50,141 nt of DNA, from NCBI GenBank assembly GCA_905201685.1, contig CAJKOW010000009.1:1-50141 (forward strand). Reading direction: 5' to 3'. Under the pieces are notes generated by a model, which was not told the DNA's origin, made no database searches, and saw nothing but the letters and a program-made list of their open reading frames with translations. Made by a program: the position numbers and the translations under genes. Shown here one piece after another: positions 29,151-37,837 of the stretch. The stretch's first letter is position 1. The number at the start of each line of letters is the position of its first letter. The DNA is from an uncultured Bacteroides sp. Lineage in GTDB: Bacteria > Bacteroidota > Bacteroidia > Bacteroidales > Bacteroidaceae.

Positions 29151-29685
29151 TATATTCTTTAATTCTTTTTATCAACAAGCTTTTGGCACGATGCAGTTGC
29201 GAGGTAGAAGAATGCTCTTTTATATGCAGCATTTCGGCTATTTCCTTATGCGACTTCTCTTCAAACACATACAGGTTGAACACCGTTCGGCATCCGTCAG
29301 GCAACTCGGCCACAAACTTCATCAGCAGTTCTTCCGACAGGCATGACCCGACTTCGGCCACCTCTGTTTCATCTGCTATATCGGGCAATTGTTCCTCCGT
29401 CACTACCAACCGATTAAATCGCTGTTGTTTACGCAGATAATCGATGGCCTGTGTCACCATCACCCGGTTTACCCATGTGCTCAAAGCACATTCTCCACGA
29501 AAGGTGAAGTGGGTAAATATTTTGATGAAACCATCATGCAATACGTCATAGGCAGCATCCATATCACCCGTATAACGGTAGCACAGTGCCAGCATCTGTT
29601 TAGAATAGAGGGTATATAACTCCTTCCGGGCGGAATCCGTCCCAGCCCTACAGCCCTCTATCAGTTCTATCTCGTTTTCCAACAC
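29131..29685 (-). CDS. ECF-type RNA polymerase sigma factor
   Basis: A 184-residue sigma-70 family protein with region 2 (about 25-90: YRYTGDMDAAYDVLHDGFIKIFTHF, then LSTWVNRVMVTQAIDYLRKQ) and region 4 (about 125-175: LPDGCRTVFNLYVFEEKSHKEIAEMLHIKEHSSTSQLHRAKSLL). Regions 1 and 3 are absent, as in extracytoplasmic-function sigmas. It heads a unit with a membrane-anchored barrel-like protein and two exported proteins. No housekeeping -7 box is seen upstream, which fits autoregulation through an unknown promoter. A small hairpin (GGCGC 29700-29704 with GCGCC 29714-29718) lies in its leader. Confidence 0.9.
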   Translation of the reverse strand: MLENEIELIEGCRAGTDSARKELYTLYSKQMLALCYRYTGDMDAAYDVLHDGFIKIFTHFTFRGECALSTWVNRVMVTQAIDYLRKQQRFNRLVVTEEQLPDIADETEVAEVGSCLSEELLMKFVAELPDGCRTVFNLYVFEEKSHKEIAEMLHIKEHSSTSQLHRAKSLLIKRIKEYIDHERK

Positions 29686-29788
29686 CTTGCTCTTTTACGG
29701 GCGCTTCTTCCTTGCGCCGTTCGTTAGTTATGACGCAGCATATGAAAAAATGCTGCAATATAAAATCTAAAAAGAAGTTAAAGAAGAA

Positions 29789-29831
29789 ACCTCCCATAAA
29801 TCTGCAAAATACTGCAAGTTTTATGGGAGGT
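29789..29831 (-). terminator. Terminator after nadC
   Basis: ACCTCCCATAAA (29789-29800) pairs perfectly with TTTATGGGAGGT (29820-29831). On the minus strand it is followed by a T-rich stretch (TTCTTCTTTAAC), about 40 bases after the nadC stop. Confidence 0.7.
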
Positions 29832-29869
29832 CATATTTCGAATAAAAACACTCCAAAGTGTCTTGTTCG

Positions 29870-30718
29870 TCAGCAGGCTTTAAAGCTCATATCCAAACCC
29901 TTTACGGAATGTGTCAAGGCACCGACCGAAATAAAATCCACACCACATTCGGCATAATCACGTAAGGTATCGAATGTGATTCCGCCCGAAGATTCTGTTT
30001 CATAACGTCCGCCAACCATTTCGACGGCTTTCTTCGTCATTTCCGGCGTAAAGTTATCGAACATGATCCGATCTACCCCACCCAGATCAAGCACTTGCTG
30101 CAGCTCGTCGAAATTACGTACTTCGATTTCAATCTTCAAGTCTTTCCCTTTTTCTTTGCAATACTCCTTGGCACGCATGATGGCCTTATCTATGCCGCCG
30201 GCAAAGTCCACATGATTGTCTTTCAGCAGAATCATGTCGAACAATCCGATACGATGATTTACTCCTCCACCTATCTTTACAGCCATCTTTTCCAGGATGC
30301 GCATGCCGGGTGTCGTCTTTCGAGTATCGAGCACACGGGTCTTCGTTCCTTTCAGTTTCTCGACGTACTTATGAGTCATGGTAGCAATACCGCTCATACG
30401 TTGCATGATGTTCAGCATCAAGCGTTCGGTCTGCAACAGCGATTGGACTTTGCCTTCTACAATCATGGCCACATCGCCAGGTTTCACTTCAGTTCCGTCG
30501 TTGATAAGCACTTCCACTTTCATAGTGGGATCGAAACGACGGAAAACTTCTTTCGCAATTTCTATACCGGCCAGAATACCAGCTTCCTTGATCAGAAGTT
30601 TCGACTTTCCCATGGCCGTAGCAGGGATACACGAAAGAGTTGTATGGTCGCCGTCGCCAATATCTTCGGCAAAAGACAAATCGATCAATCTGTCTATTAA
30701 TTCTTGTTCTTTAGTCAT
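29870..30718 (-). CDS. nadC: Carboxylating nicotinate-nucleotide diphosphorylase
   Basis: A 282-residue quinolinate phosphoribosyltransferase of NAD synthesis. Signatures: EDIGDGDHTT near the start, LLQTERLMLNIMQRMSGIATMTHKYV, DTRKTTPGMRILEKMAVKIGGGVNHRIGL and LLKDNHVDFAGG. The frame allows Met at 30730 or 30718; I chose 30718 (MTKEQELIDRLID), which overlaps the previous stop by 8 bases and looks translationally coupled. nadA and nadB are not in the window. Confidence 0.95.
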   Translation of the reverse strand: MTKEQELIDRLIDLSFAEDIGDGDHTTLSCIPATAMGKSKLLIKEAGILAGIEIAKEVFRRFDPTMKVEVLINDGTEVKPGDVAMIVEGKVQSLLQTERLMLNIMQRMSGIATMTHKYVEKLKGTKTRVLDTRKTTPGMRILEKMAVKIGGGVNHRIGLFDMILLKDNHVDFAGGIDKAIMRAKEYCKEKGKDLKIEIEVRNFDELQQVLDLGGVDRIMFDNFTPEMTKKAVEMVGGRYETESSGGITFDTLRDYAECGVDFISVGALTHSVKGLDMSFKAC

Positions 30719-31103
30719 TAGTTCTATCAATTCTAATTTGATGTATTAAATACTTGTTATCCACTTTTTTAAAGAAGCAATTTACCCGAAAGGTACCTCT
30801 CTCCGTTACCAAAGTGCCAACAACGAAACTCGATGTTTCACGTTTCCCTTGGTGGTTCACTTTAAAGTCTTTGACCCGATTTCCCGAAAAGAAATGAGCC
30901 ATCTTATTCATTGCAGCCCGTTTGTCTGCATGTTCGGTCTGCTTCTCGATGACCAGTTCTACTTTGCTGTCGAAATACTTGCCAAGTTCCTGCGAACTTC
31001 CTTTCTTGAAGGCCGTCACCAAACTGGAAGGGACCTCTTGAGCGCAAAGTGTGAACAAACCAACAAGGAAGCCTGCCAACAACAAAACAACCCGCTTTTT
31101 CAT
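30711..31103 (-). CDS. Secreted DUF4783-like protein
   Basis: A 130-residue exported protein. The open frame starts at 31217, but MKKRVVLLLAGFLVGLFTLCAQ at 31103 is a clean signal peptide and a good promoter lies between the two starts. The mature part (VPSSLVTAFKKGSSQELGKYFDSKVELVI...FFSGNRVKDFKVNHQGKRE) matches the Bacteroidetes DUF4783 group, an NTF2-like fold of unknown function. Overlap with nadC indicates one transcript, although no functional link to NAD synthesis is evident. Confidence 0.82.
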   Translation of the reverse strand: MKKRVVLLLAGFLVGLFTLCAQEVPSSLVTAFKKGSSQELGKYFDSKVELVIEKQTEHADKRAAMNKMAHFFSGNRVKDFKVNHQGKRETSSFVVGTLVTERGTFRVNCFFKKVDNKYLIHQIRIDRTND

Positions 31104-31125
31104 GCTCACAAATATTAATGATAGG

Positions 31126-31155
31126 CAAAGGTAAGCATTTATCCTAAAATACAAG
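31126..31155 (-). promoter_or_regulatory. Promoter of the DUF4783-nadC unit
   Basis: CTTG (31152-31155), an 18-base spacer and TACCTTTG (31126-31133) on the minus strand. Leader of about 17-23 bases before the ATG at 31103. Confidence 0.65.
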
Positions 31156-31248
31156 GAAAAAGCTTCATTTTCTTTCAGTAACGAACTAAAATTTGAGAAT
31201 CTGCAAAGCAGCGGCAATAAAGAAGCGTGTCTTATCAGTAAAAAGCTC

Positions 31249-31256
31249 TATCTTTG
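31249..31256 (+). promoter_or_regulatory. Probable rlmH promoter, -7 box TATCTTTG
   Basis: Perfect TAnnTTTG match 20 bases before the rlmH ATG. No clear -33 box. Confidence 0.55.
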
Positions 31257-31275
31257 CAACCAAAACAGAAAACTT

Positions 31276-31749
31276 ATGAAAACAATACTACTTGTCGTAG
31301 GACGCACCGTAGAGCAACACTTCATCACTGCCATCAATGACTACGTGCAACGCACGAAACGTTACCTGCAATTCGAAATGGAAGTTATACCCGAACTGAA
31401 AAACACCAAAAGCCTAACCACCGACATCCAAAAAGAAAAAGAAGGAGAACTTATCCTGAAAGCACTGCAACCCGGAGATGTCGTCGTCCTGCTTGACGAA
31501 GGAGGAAAGGAGATGCGTTCCATAGAATTTGCCGACTACATGAAACGCAAAATGAATACGGTCAGCAAACGACTGGTTTTCGTTATCGGAGGACCATACG
31601 GATTTTCCCAAAAAGTGTACGAAGCCGCCCACGAGAAACTTTCGCTGTCGCGCATGACCTTCTCACACCAGATGGTCCGCCTCATCTTTGTCGAACAGTT
31701 ATACCGAGCCATGACTATCCTCAACAACGGCCCGTACCATCATGAATAA
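31276..31749 (+). CDS. rlmH: 23S rRNA (pseudouridine(1915)-N3)-methyltransferase
   Basis: A 157-residue SPOUT-class methyltransferase that modifies pseudouridine 1915 in helix 69 of 23S rRNA, acting as a dimer on assembled ribosomes. Signatures: VVLLDEGGKEMRSIEFA, the SAM knot FVIGGPYGFSQKVYEAAHEKLSLSRMTFSHQMVRLIFVEQLYRAMTI and the C-terminal PYHHE. Length is standard. It is convergent with fkp, and the gap between them is almost entirely the 31759 repeat array. Confidence 0.96.
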   Translation: MKTILLVVGRTVEQHFITAINDYVQRTKRYLQFEMEVIPELKNTKSLTTDIQKEKEGELILKALQPGDVVVLLDEGGKEMRSIEFADYMKRKMNTVSKRLVFVIGGPYGFSQKVYEAAHEKLSLSRMTFSHQMVRLIFVEQLYRAMTILNNGPYHHE

Positions 31750-31758
31750 CACACAGCC

Positions 31759-31847
31759 AGTGCAATAGCTTGTGCACTCCCAGTGCAATAGTTAGTGCAC
31801 TCCGAGTGCAGTAGTAAGTGCACTGAGAGTGCAGTAACTATTGCACT
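31759..31847. repeat. Four tandem palindromes at an exact 23-base period
   Basis: Four 20-base units start at 31759, 31782, 31805 and 31828, separated by three bases (CCC, CCG, GAG). Each unit has perfect six-base arms AGTGCA...TGCACT around a variable 8-base centre (ATAGCTTG, ATAGTTAG, GTAGTAAG, GTAACTAT). Since the arms are identical across units, a right arm can also pair with the next left arm over the 3-base spacer, giving alternative folds. The array fills the gap between convergent rlmH and fkp. There is no U-run of a normal terminator. Confidence 0.93.
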
Positions 31848-31855
31848 GTTCTGCC

Positions 31856-34705
31856 TTAAGAGCGTGACACCTGAAAACCTAAATCCGACAGTGACATCTC
31901 GACAAAACGAGCCCGCGGATTAGGTGCGTGCTGCGTCAGCACCTCACGTATGCGCAGGGCAGCCTGAGAGTCTTTGGCCACCATGTACAGATAGCCACCA
32001 CCACCGGCACCCGGCAACTTGTAACCAAGCGTATAATCCTCGACCAGACTGATAATCTGCTCGACCGAAGCCGGATTCGTACCACTATCCAGAGCTTTGT
32101 TCTGCATCCACGATTTTCCCACCATCCGGCCAAAAGCCTCAAAGTCGTTACGCTGAATGGCTTCTGCCATTTCCAAGGCATGTGCCTTCATCTCGGACAA
32201 TAATCCTAAATGAATAGAAGAGTTCAGGAACATGCAACGCACGATTTCTGCCAGAATCTCCTTGGCAGTACGAGTGATACCTGTATAATAAAGTAAATGA
32301 CAATCTCGAAATTCGGGATGTGTAAACAAATGTTCGGGTAGCCAACGCACCAACGGATTCTGCACAAAGCCGGCTTCGGTCTGCAACAACTTGACACCTT
32401 GCAACACACCACCATACTGGTCCTGCCAACCACCGCCCGTAGTCAACAGCTGTTCCAAGGCCAAAGTACGCCGACATATTTCATTCTTATCCCATGCCAG
32501 CCCGCAGAAATCGCTCAACGACCCTAACACGGTCGAGGCCAGAATAGAGCTGGTACCCAATCCGGAACCGGCCGGAATGGCCGATAACAACGTAATTTCA
32601 ATACCGGTACCGAATGCCTCCAACTGCTTCTCCAGCGACTCGTAAGTAACTTCTGAAAATGCGGGAACAAAACCGGCCAGCACCAAGGCCGCCTTAGGTA
32701 TAGAGAAGGGAGAACCAACCTGCCTGTAATTCTGCAATTCATCGAAAGTAGAAACCACTTCCATAGCCCCCATATCAATCGAACGCAAAACAATCCGCAA
32801 CTCCTTGCAAGGCTTCACATATACCTGCAATGGCGGCTGACCGTTCAGCTCGATGGCCAGGTTGACCACGTTACCTCCGGCAAACAGGGAATAAGGCGGC
32901 GTGTCCGTCCAGCCTCCCGCCACATCGATACGTACCGGACTTCGTCCCCACACGATCTGGTCACTGTACACATTCAGATGCGGACGGCTTTTCCGCGCAT
33001 ACATATCGGCCAGTAATCCTTCACGCAACAGGCCGAAAGCGCTTTGTTCGTCCGTTCGGAAATCTTTTCCGGTCAGCTTCTCAATGCGAGCCCGCAACAT
33101 CCGGTTATGAATACGTTGCATCAGTGGCGCATCATCTGGCAAGATGTCAGGAGCAGAAAGTCCGTATCGACAAAACTCATCAGCGACATCAGCCAAATCG
33201 AGCTGATAAAATACACTCTTCTCGTAGTTGCGTGACAAAGTACCCAGATTCTCTTTTCTGAACTCTTCGCGTTGCGCATACAACAACTTCAAATCGGCCT
33301 TTGCCGAAATTTCATCAGCAGACAAACGTTCACTTCTAAACCAGATATCCCTTCCTTCGGCAAGCTCCGGTTTCGACACCATCCAACACAGAACCTTTCC
33401 CATCTGCTCCACATCAGAGACAACTGGGAATAAGGAAGCAGCCTGCAAATCGTCAGTCCGCTCACTCCAACCGTCAACCGGAAGTCCGCGATCTTCCAAC
33501 CAGCGGCAGAAGGGTTTACCCATAAACAATGTCCGTTCATCCTTCAGTTCGCCCTTGAACACATCGTCAAATCCATAGGGACGCACCACCCATTTTTGCT
33601 TATCCAACGGAACCACATCTATACAAACCCCATCCGGCAGAGTCAGCATCCAATTGTTACGGGGGACGCCGGTAACAATCTGCCTTTTGCCCAAAGTCCA
33701 ATGTTCACCTACAAAACTGTTTTCTATCCACAGATTGTCATTATCCGAAGACAAAGTCACGTGCATCTCGGCATTCTGCACAAAGATTGCGGGATTGGGT
33801 TTCATCTTCCGATGTATAATCTGTCGCTGATCATATACCTTGTTCTGCAACGTAACAGTAGAAGACAACAGTTCACGGCTGGTTCCATAATGATAGAACT
33901 CGCCCCCCGGCAAAGGCAATATAGCTACCGACAAAGCATTTAGCTCGTCGTCGGCAATACGTGGATGATTTCCCAGTGCCAGTCCGAAGTCGGAATACAG
34001 ATCATAATACTTCAAATCTGAATAAGGTTTCCCCGAACCGTCGTCCGGTTTAAGCGAACGCTTTATCAGCAAATCAACAGCCCTGTCACTCAAAATCCAG
34101 ATACCTATGTCCATCAGGAAAAGATGAGTCTTCGACAGCTGTCCCAACTCGTCCAAAGTGGGTTTCTGAAGCATGAAATCGAGTGCATCCGGTTGCTGAC
34201 GGTCGGAAACAAACACACCATGATGCGTCGCCAACACCGGATCGACCCACAATCCGTAGCACACAACATCAGCCTGTGGAATATCCTGCAAAGGCTCTTC
34301 TGCCCGGATATAGACATCACCACTGGCTATCAGCGTACGCAAGCCTTCAGGAGCACGTTCCATGATTTTCTCATAAAGTGGCAATTGCAGTGAAAGCAAG
34401 TTCTGCCCCAATCGCTGTCCACGCGCCCAGCGAAACACGGGAATCGGCGTCAATATCTTGCCCGAAGGAGCATACGACGGCAAACGACGACTCTGTCCGC
34501 CTGCATGAAGCAAGATGCGTTTTTCCGTTTTATCGGCATTCCTATGGCATCGTTCCCATTCCCTGAGCAACCATGCCGTTCCACCTCCTGATCCTAATTT
34601 CACTCCGACTGGATCGGATGTACAGAACCATTCATTGGGATTTACTTTCTCCAATTCATAAAAAGCCGAAACCAAATTTGGCGGCAAGGACAACAATTTT
34701 TGCAT
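31856..34705 (-). CDS. fkp: Bifunctional L-fucokinase/GDP-L-fucose pyrophosphorylase
   Basis: A 949-residue enzyme that turns free L-fucose into fucose 1-phosphate and then GDP-fucose, letting Bacteroides decorate capsule and glycoproteins with host-derived fucose. The N-terminal half is the pyrophosphorylase (VKLGSGGGTAWLL, LLHAGGQSRRLPSYAPSGK). The C-terminal half is a GHMP kinase (from about residue 585; RIDVAGGWTDTPPY, PAGSGLGTSSILASTVLGSL, and the final KLPGAGGGGYLYMV). Length equals that of known Fkp proteins as I recall. No clear promoter was found upstream. Confidence 0.96.
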   Translation of the reverse strand: MQKLLSLPPNLVSAFYELEKVNPNEWFCTSDPVGVKLGSGGGTAWLLREWERCHRNADKTEKRILLHAGGQSRRLPSYAPSGKILTPIPVFRWARGQRLGQNLLSLQLPLYEKIMERAPEGLRTLIASGDVYIRAEEPLQDIPQADVVCYGLWVDPVLATHHGVFVSDRQQPDALDFMLQKPTLDELGQLSKTHLFLMDIGIWILSDRAVDLLIKRSLKPDDGSGKPYSDLKYYDLYSDFGLALGNHPRIADDELNALSVAILPLPGGEFYHYGTSRELLSSTVTLQNKVYDQRQIIHRKMKPNPAIFVQNAEMHVTLSSDNDNLWIENSFVGEHWTLGKRQIVTGVPRNNWMLTLPDGVCIDVVPLDKQKWVVRPYGFDDVFKGELKDERTLFMGKPFCRWLEDRGLPVDGWSERTDDLQAASLFPVVSDVEQMGKVLCWMVSKPELAEGRDIWFRSERLSADEISAKADLKLLYAQREEFRKENLGTLSRNYEKSVFYQLDLADVADEFCRYGLSAPDILPDDAPLMQRIHNRMLRARIEKLTGKDFRTDEQSAFGLLREGLLADMYARKSRPHLNVYSDQIVWGRSPVRIDVAGGWTDTPPYSLFAGGNVVNLAIELNGQPPLQVYVKPCKELRIVLRSIDMGAMEVVSTFDELQNYRQVGSPFSIPKAALVLAGFVPAFSEVTYESLEKQLEAFGTGIEITLLSAIPAGSGLGTSSILASTVLGSLSDFCGLAWDKNEICRRTLALEQLLTTGGGWQDQYGGVLQGVKLLQTEAGFVQNPLVRWLPEHLFTHPEFRDCHLLYYTGITRTAKEILAEIVRCMFLNSSIHLGLLSEMKAHALEMAEAIQRNDFEAFGRMVGKSWMQNKALDSGTNPASVEQIISLVEDYTLGYKLPGAGGGGYLYMVAKDSQAALRIREVLTQHAPNPRARFVEMSLSDLGFQVSRS

Positions 34706-34879
34706 AAGCCTACAAGATTAACTAATGTTAAGCGGATGCAAAATAAAGCAATCTTGAGCAAAATACATAAGTCCGGTGATTATTTATTGTATAAATATAG
34801 GTAAATACCATAAAAAACATTATTTTAGCGCGCTTTATTGCAAAGAGAACCATTCTATTATTTTTTTAAAAACCTATTT

Positions 34880-36691
34880 ATGAGGAACATTCTATTTATT
34901 CTATGCTGTTTCTTCTCCGGTCTTGTCCTGGCAGACAATGTGACCGTAGAACAGGCAAAGTCGGTAGCCACGAACTTCTTTCGGGCAAGTACTCAGACTC
35001 GTAGTGCATCACCCCAATTGCAAATGGTTTGGGATGGCGAGGACGCATCCACACGGACTGCAACCACCGAGCCGGCATTCTATGTTTTCAACCGTACCGA
35101 TGACAAAGGGTTCATAATCATTGCAGGCGACGACATTGCCATGCCAGTTCTGGGCTATTCATTCGAACATCCGTTCAAGGCTGAAAACATGCCTGCCAAC
35201 CTGAAAGCCTGGCTGCAGGGACTGAGAAGCCAAATCAACGAAGCACGAAGCAACCACTTCACCGCTTCAGCCACCATCGAACAAGCGTGGAAGTATGCCA
35301 GTGACAATATCGGTGACGTAGCAGTCGAACTGGAAACAGCCGACTGGAATCAGGATGCACCTTACAATGACAAATGCCCCATGCTGGATGGTGAACGTAC
35401 CGTAACAGGATGTGTGGCAACCGCCATAGCCATCATTATGAAGTATCATGAATGGCCGGACTGTGGCGAAGGCACCGCTTCTTCTTATTCCTATACAGCG
35501 GCCAACGGAAAAACACAGACCATTCCGTCACTAACCTTAGGCCACCCCTACAATTGGAGCAACATGCCTCTGATTTACGACCAGTCCGCATCAGCTGAAT
35601 CCGAACAGGAAGTTGCTACCCTGATGTACGATTGTGGAGTCATCTCACAAGCCACGTACAACGTTGCCTCTACAGGAGGTACGGGGGCACTTACCCAAAA
35701 TGCTGTTAAAGGCATGATTGACCATATGAAATATGATAAAGGAGCACAAATCCTGTATCGAAGCTGGTATTCGGACAGCGAGTGGCACAAGATGCTGAAA
35801 GAGGAACTGAATGCTCACCGCCCTGTGCTGTATGGAGGCGCCAATGCTAAAAACGAAGGACACCAGTTCGTATTGGATGGCTACACCACCAACAACTACT
35901 TTAGTGTAAACTGGGGATGGGGAGGATACTCCAACGGCTACTTCCTGTTATCCGGTCTGGATCCAAACGGTCAGGGAATCGGAGGCAATACCGGTGGCTT
36001 CACCATTGGACAAGACGCCGTATTCGGACTGAAGAAGGCAGAAGCCGGATCAGAGTATGCAAACATCTTGGTCATCGCACAGAGCACGGAAGGAGGAAAG
36101 GGACTCTACACCAACGAAAAGAACATTCAAACCGGCAAGAATTTTGATATATCAGTAGAATACATCTTCAACTTCGGCCTGAATACGTTCAACGGCGACG
36201 TTGTAGCTACACTGTTCGATAAAAACGGACAGGTTAAGGAAGATATCAGCGAAATAATGTCAGTACAAGACATTAAATCATTCTATGGTTTTGGTGGTTC
36301 TGTTACATGTATGATTACCCAAACCATCAAAGGGGGCGATCGCATCAAAATGAGATATAAGGGAAGCCAGGCTACGGAATGGCAAGTCATGCCGGCTTAT
36401 GATGAAACGGTTTCAGGTGAAATTCTTGTCCGTGAAGAAGTGCCAAGTGTTGAAAAAGCTACCTCCTTCACTTATAACCGCTCGAGCAAAATCATCACAC
36501 TGAAAACAGCCAGCGGCATCGCCTATAAAGTAACGTCGAACGATAACAAAGTGATAACAGAAGGTACGACCAGCGATACCGGAATCATCCAGATAGACAC
36601 CAACGGATTGGCAGCCGGTACTTACACCATCGTATTAACCGGCGAAGAGGACAGCAAAACGCTGAGATTCACCATCGGAGAAAATCAATAA
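34880..36691 (+). CDS. C10 family cysteine peptidase (streptopain-like), secreted
   Basis: A 603-residue protease related to streptococcal SpeB. I chose MRNILFILCCFFSGLVLA at 34880 (signal peptide) over the ATG at 34838. The propeptide follows (about 20-140, NVTVEQAKSVATNFF..., GFIIIAGDDIAMPVLGYS), then the catalytic domain with C178 in TVTGCVATAIAIIMKYHEWP and H328 in NEGHQFVLDGYT, plus YFSVNWGWGGYSNGYF. The C-terminal part (about 395-603) is beta-rich, with a last domain (SFTYNRSSKIITLKTASGIAYKV) resembling those at the ends of secreted Bacteroidetes proteins. A fimbrillin-like lipoprotein gene follows after 27 bases. Confidence 0.92.
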   Translation: MRNILFILCCFFSGLVLADNVTVEQAKSVATNFFRASTQTRSASPQLQMVWDGEDASTRTATTEPAFYVFNRTDDKGFIIIAGDDIAMPVLGYSFEHPFKAENMPANLKAWLQGLRSQINEARSNHFTASATIEQAWKYASDNIGDVAVELETADWNQDAPYNDKCPMLDGERTVTGCVATAIAIIMKYHEWPDCGEGTASSYSYTAANGKTQTIPSLTLGHPYNWSNMPLIYDQSASAESEQEVATLMYDCGVISQATYNVASTGGTGALTQNAVKGMIDHMKYDKGAQILYRSWYSDSEWHKMLKEELNAHRPVLYGGANAKNEGHQFVLDGYTTNNYFSVNWGWGGYSNGYFLLSGLDPNGQGIGGNTGGFTIGQDAVFGLKKAEAGSEYANILVIAQSTEGGKGLYTNEKNIQTGKNFDISVEYIFNFGLNTFNGDVVATLFDKNGQVKEDISEIMSVQDIKSFYGFGGSVTCMITQTIKGGDRIKMRYKGSQATEWQVMPAYDETVSGEILVREEVPSVEKATSFTYNRSSKIITLKTASGIAYKVTSNDNKVITEGTTSDTGIIQIDTNGLAAGTYTIVLTGEEDSKTLRFTIGENQ

Positions 36692-36718
36692 TTATCCTTA
36701 CTAAAAACAGAAGTTCAT

Positions 36719-37837
36719 ATGAAAACCATACAGAAATATATACTATTTTCCTTCATCGGTCTGTCGGCTGTTGCCTGCAAAGACGATAAGGAAGAAATCA
36801 TCGGAGGAGAGAGTGTGGAAGTCACTTTCACAACAGAAGTGCAAACACGTGCTCTGACGGAAGTAACCACCGACATCGAGAAAGACGGAGAGACCATGAA
36901 CGTCTTTATCTTTGAAAGCAGTTCAATTACCGCCGGACAGGAAGTGCCCAATAGCCAGGCTACCCGTCAAAATGGTGTATGGAAAGGTAATCCTGCCATC
37001 CAACTAACCAGCGGACAGAAGAAGTACATCCGTGCCTTCTATCCTTATAAGGCAAACATCGGTACTCCGGATGCCATTGCCATCGACATCAAGACCGACT
37101 ATCTGTATTCCAATGCCGCTGTCCAAGCCAGTTATGACAAACCTTCAATCAAACTGACCATGAAGCATGCACTGCCCATTTTGGCTTTCAACATCAAAAA
37201 GGAAAATTATGAGGGCGAAGGCAAACTGGAACAGATCTCTATCGAAGGCAAGAACTTCTATACAGAAGGAACACTGAATATCGCCTCGGGAGACATCAAA
37301 GGTACCACGCAACAGAAAGCCACAATGGATTGCAGTAATATGACTATCAGTGCTGAAGGATGGAAAGAAAACATACCCGACATGTTCTGTATCCCCTTCA
37401 CTTCATCCGGTTCTGATGTCAACGTTACTTTTAAAATCGATGGCAAGGAATACACTTGTCCTTTACCCAAATATGGCATCGCACAAGGAGTAAAGTATAT
37501 CTTCCGTGCCGCCTTGACAACCCAAGGCATTACGATCTTCGATAATCCCGAACTGGTATCACTCAATTCAGACAGTGACGACATGAGCCAATTCAGCTAT
37601 GGAATGCTGAAGATTATTCACAATAGCACCTCTTTCACCCCGCCAACATTCAGCGGACTCAATATTACAGGAACAATAGACTGGGGCGATGGGAACAACG
37701 AAATATACAGTACCAGTGCCCAACACGAATACGAGAACAGCGAAGAGAAGACGGTAACCTTGGAAATGTGGGGCGCATCAGAATTTACTCTGTCCGAAAT
37801 AACCGGAGTAAATGAAATAGACCTGACTGATTTTTAA
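36719..37837 (+). CDS. Fimbrillin-family lipoprotein
   Basis: A 372-residue exported protein. The signal peptide ends in LSAVACKDD, a reasonable lipobox (Cys20). Residues about 30-280 have the Mfa-like fimbrillin pattern (VEVTFTTEVQTRAL, MNVFIFESSS, IRAFYPYKANI, KLTMKHALPILAFNIKKE, NMFCIPF-like block, GVKYIFRAALT). The last 90 residues form a separate short domain with TIDWGDGNNEIYSTSAQHEYENSEEKTVTLEMWG, PKD-like, ending EIDLTDF. It probably follows the C10 protease gene in one transcript. Its stop overlaps the convergent MarR gene by four bases. Confidence 0.8.
   Translation: MKTIQKYILFSFIGLSAVACKDDKEEIIGGESVEVTFTTEVQTRALTEVTTDIEKDGETMNVFIFESSSITAGQEVPNSQATRQNGVWKGNPAIQLTSGQKKYIRAFYPYKANIGTPDAIAIDIKTDYLYSNAAVQASYDKPSIKLTMKHALPILAFNIKKENYEGEGKLEQISIEGKNFYTEGTLNIASGDIKGTTQQKATMDCSNMTISAEGWKENIPDMFCIPFTSSGSDVNVTFKIDGKEYTCPLPKYGIAQGVKYIFRAALTTQGITIFDNPELVSLNSDSDDMSQFSYGMLKIIHNSTSFTPPTFSGLNITGTIDWGDGNNEIYSTSAQHEYENSEEKTVTLEMWGASEFTLSEITGVNEIDLTDF

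Noticed and set aside
31759..31847. CRISPR-like array
   Set aside because: Units are 20 bases with only three bases between them, and no spacers, leader or cas genes are present.
34838..34879. Fourteen-residue N-terminal extension of the C10 protease
   Set aside because: It would place charged and aromatic residues before a complete signal peptide that begins at 34880.
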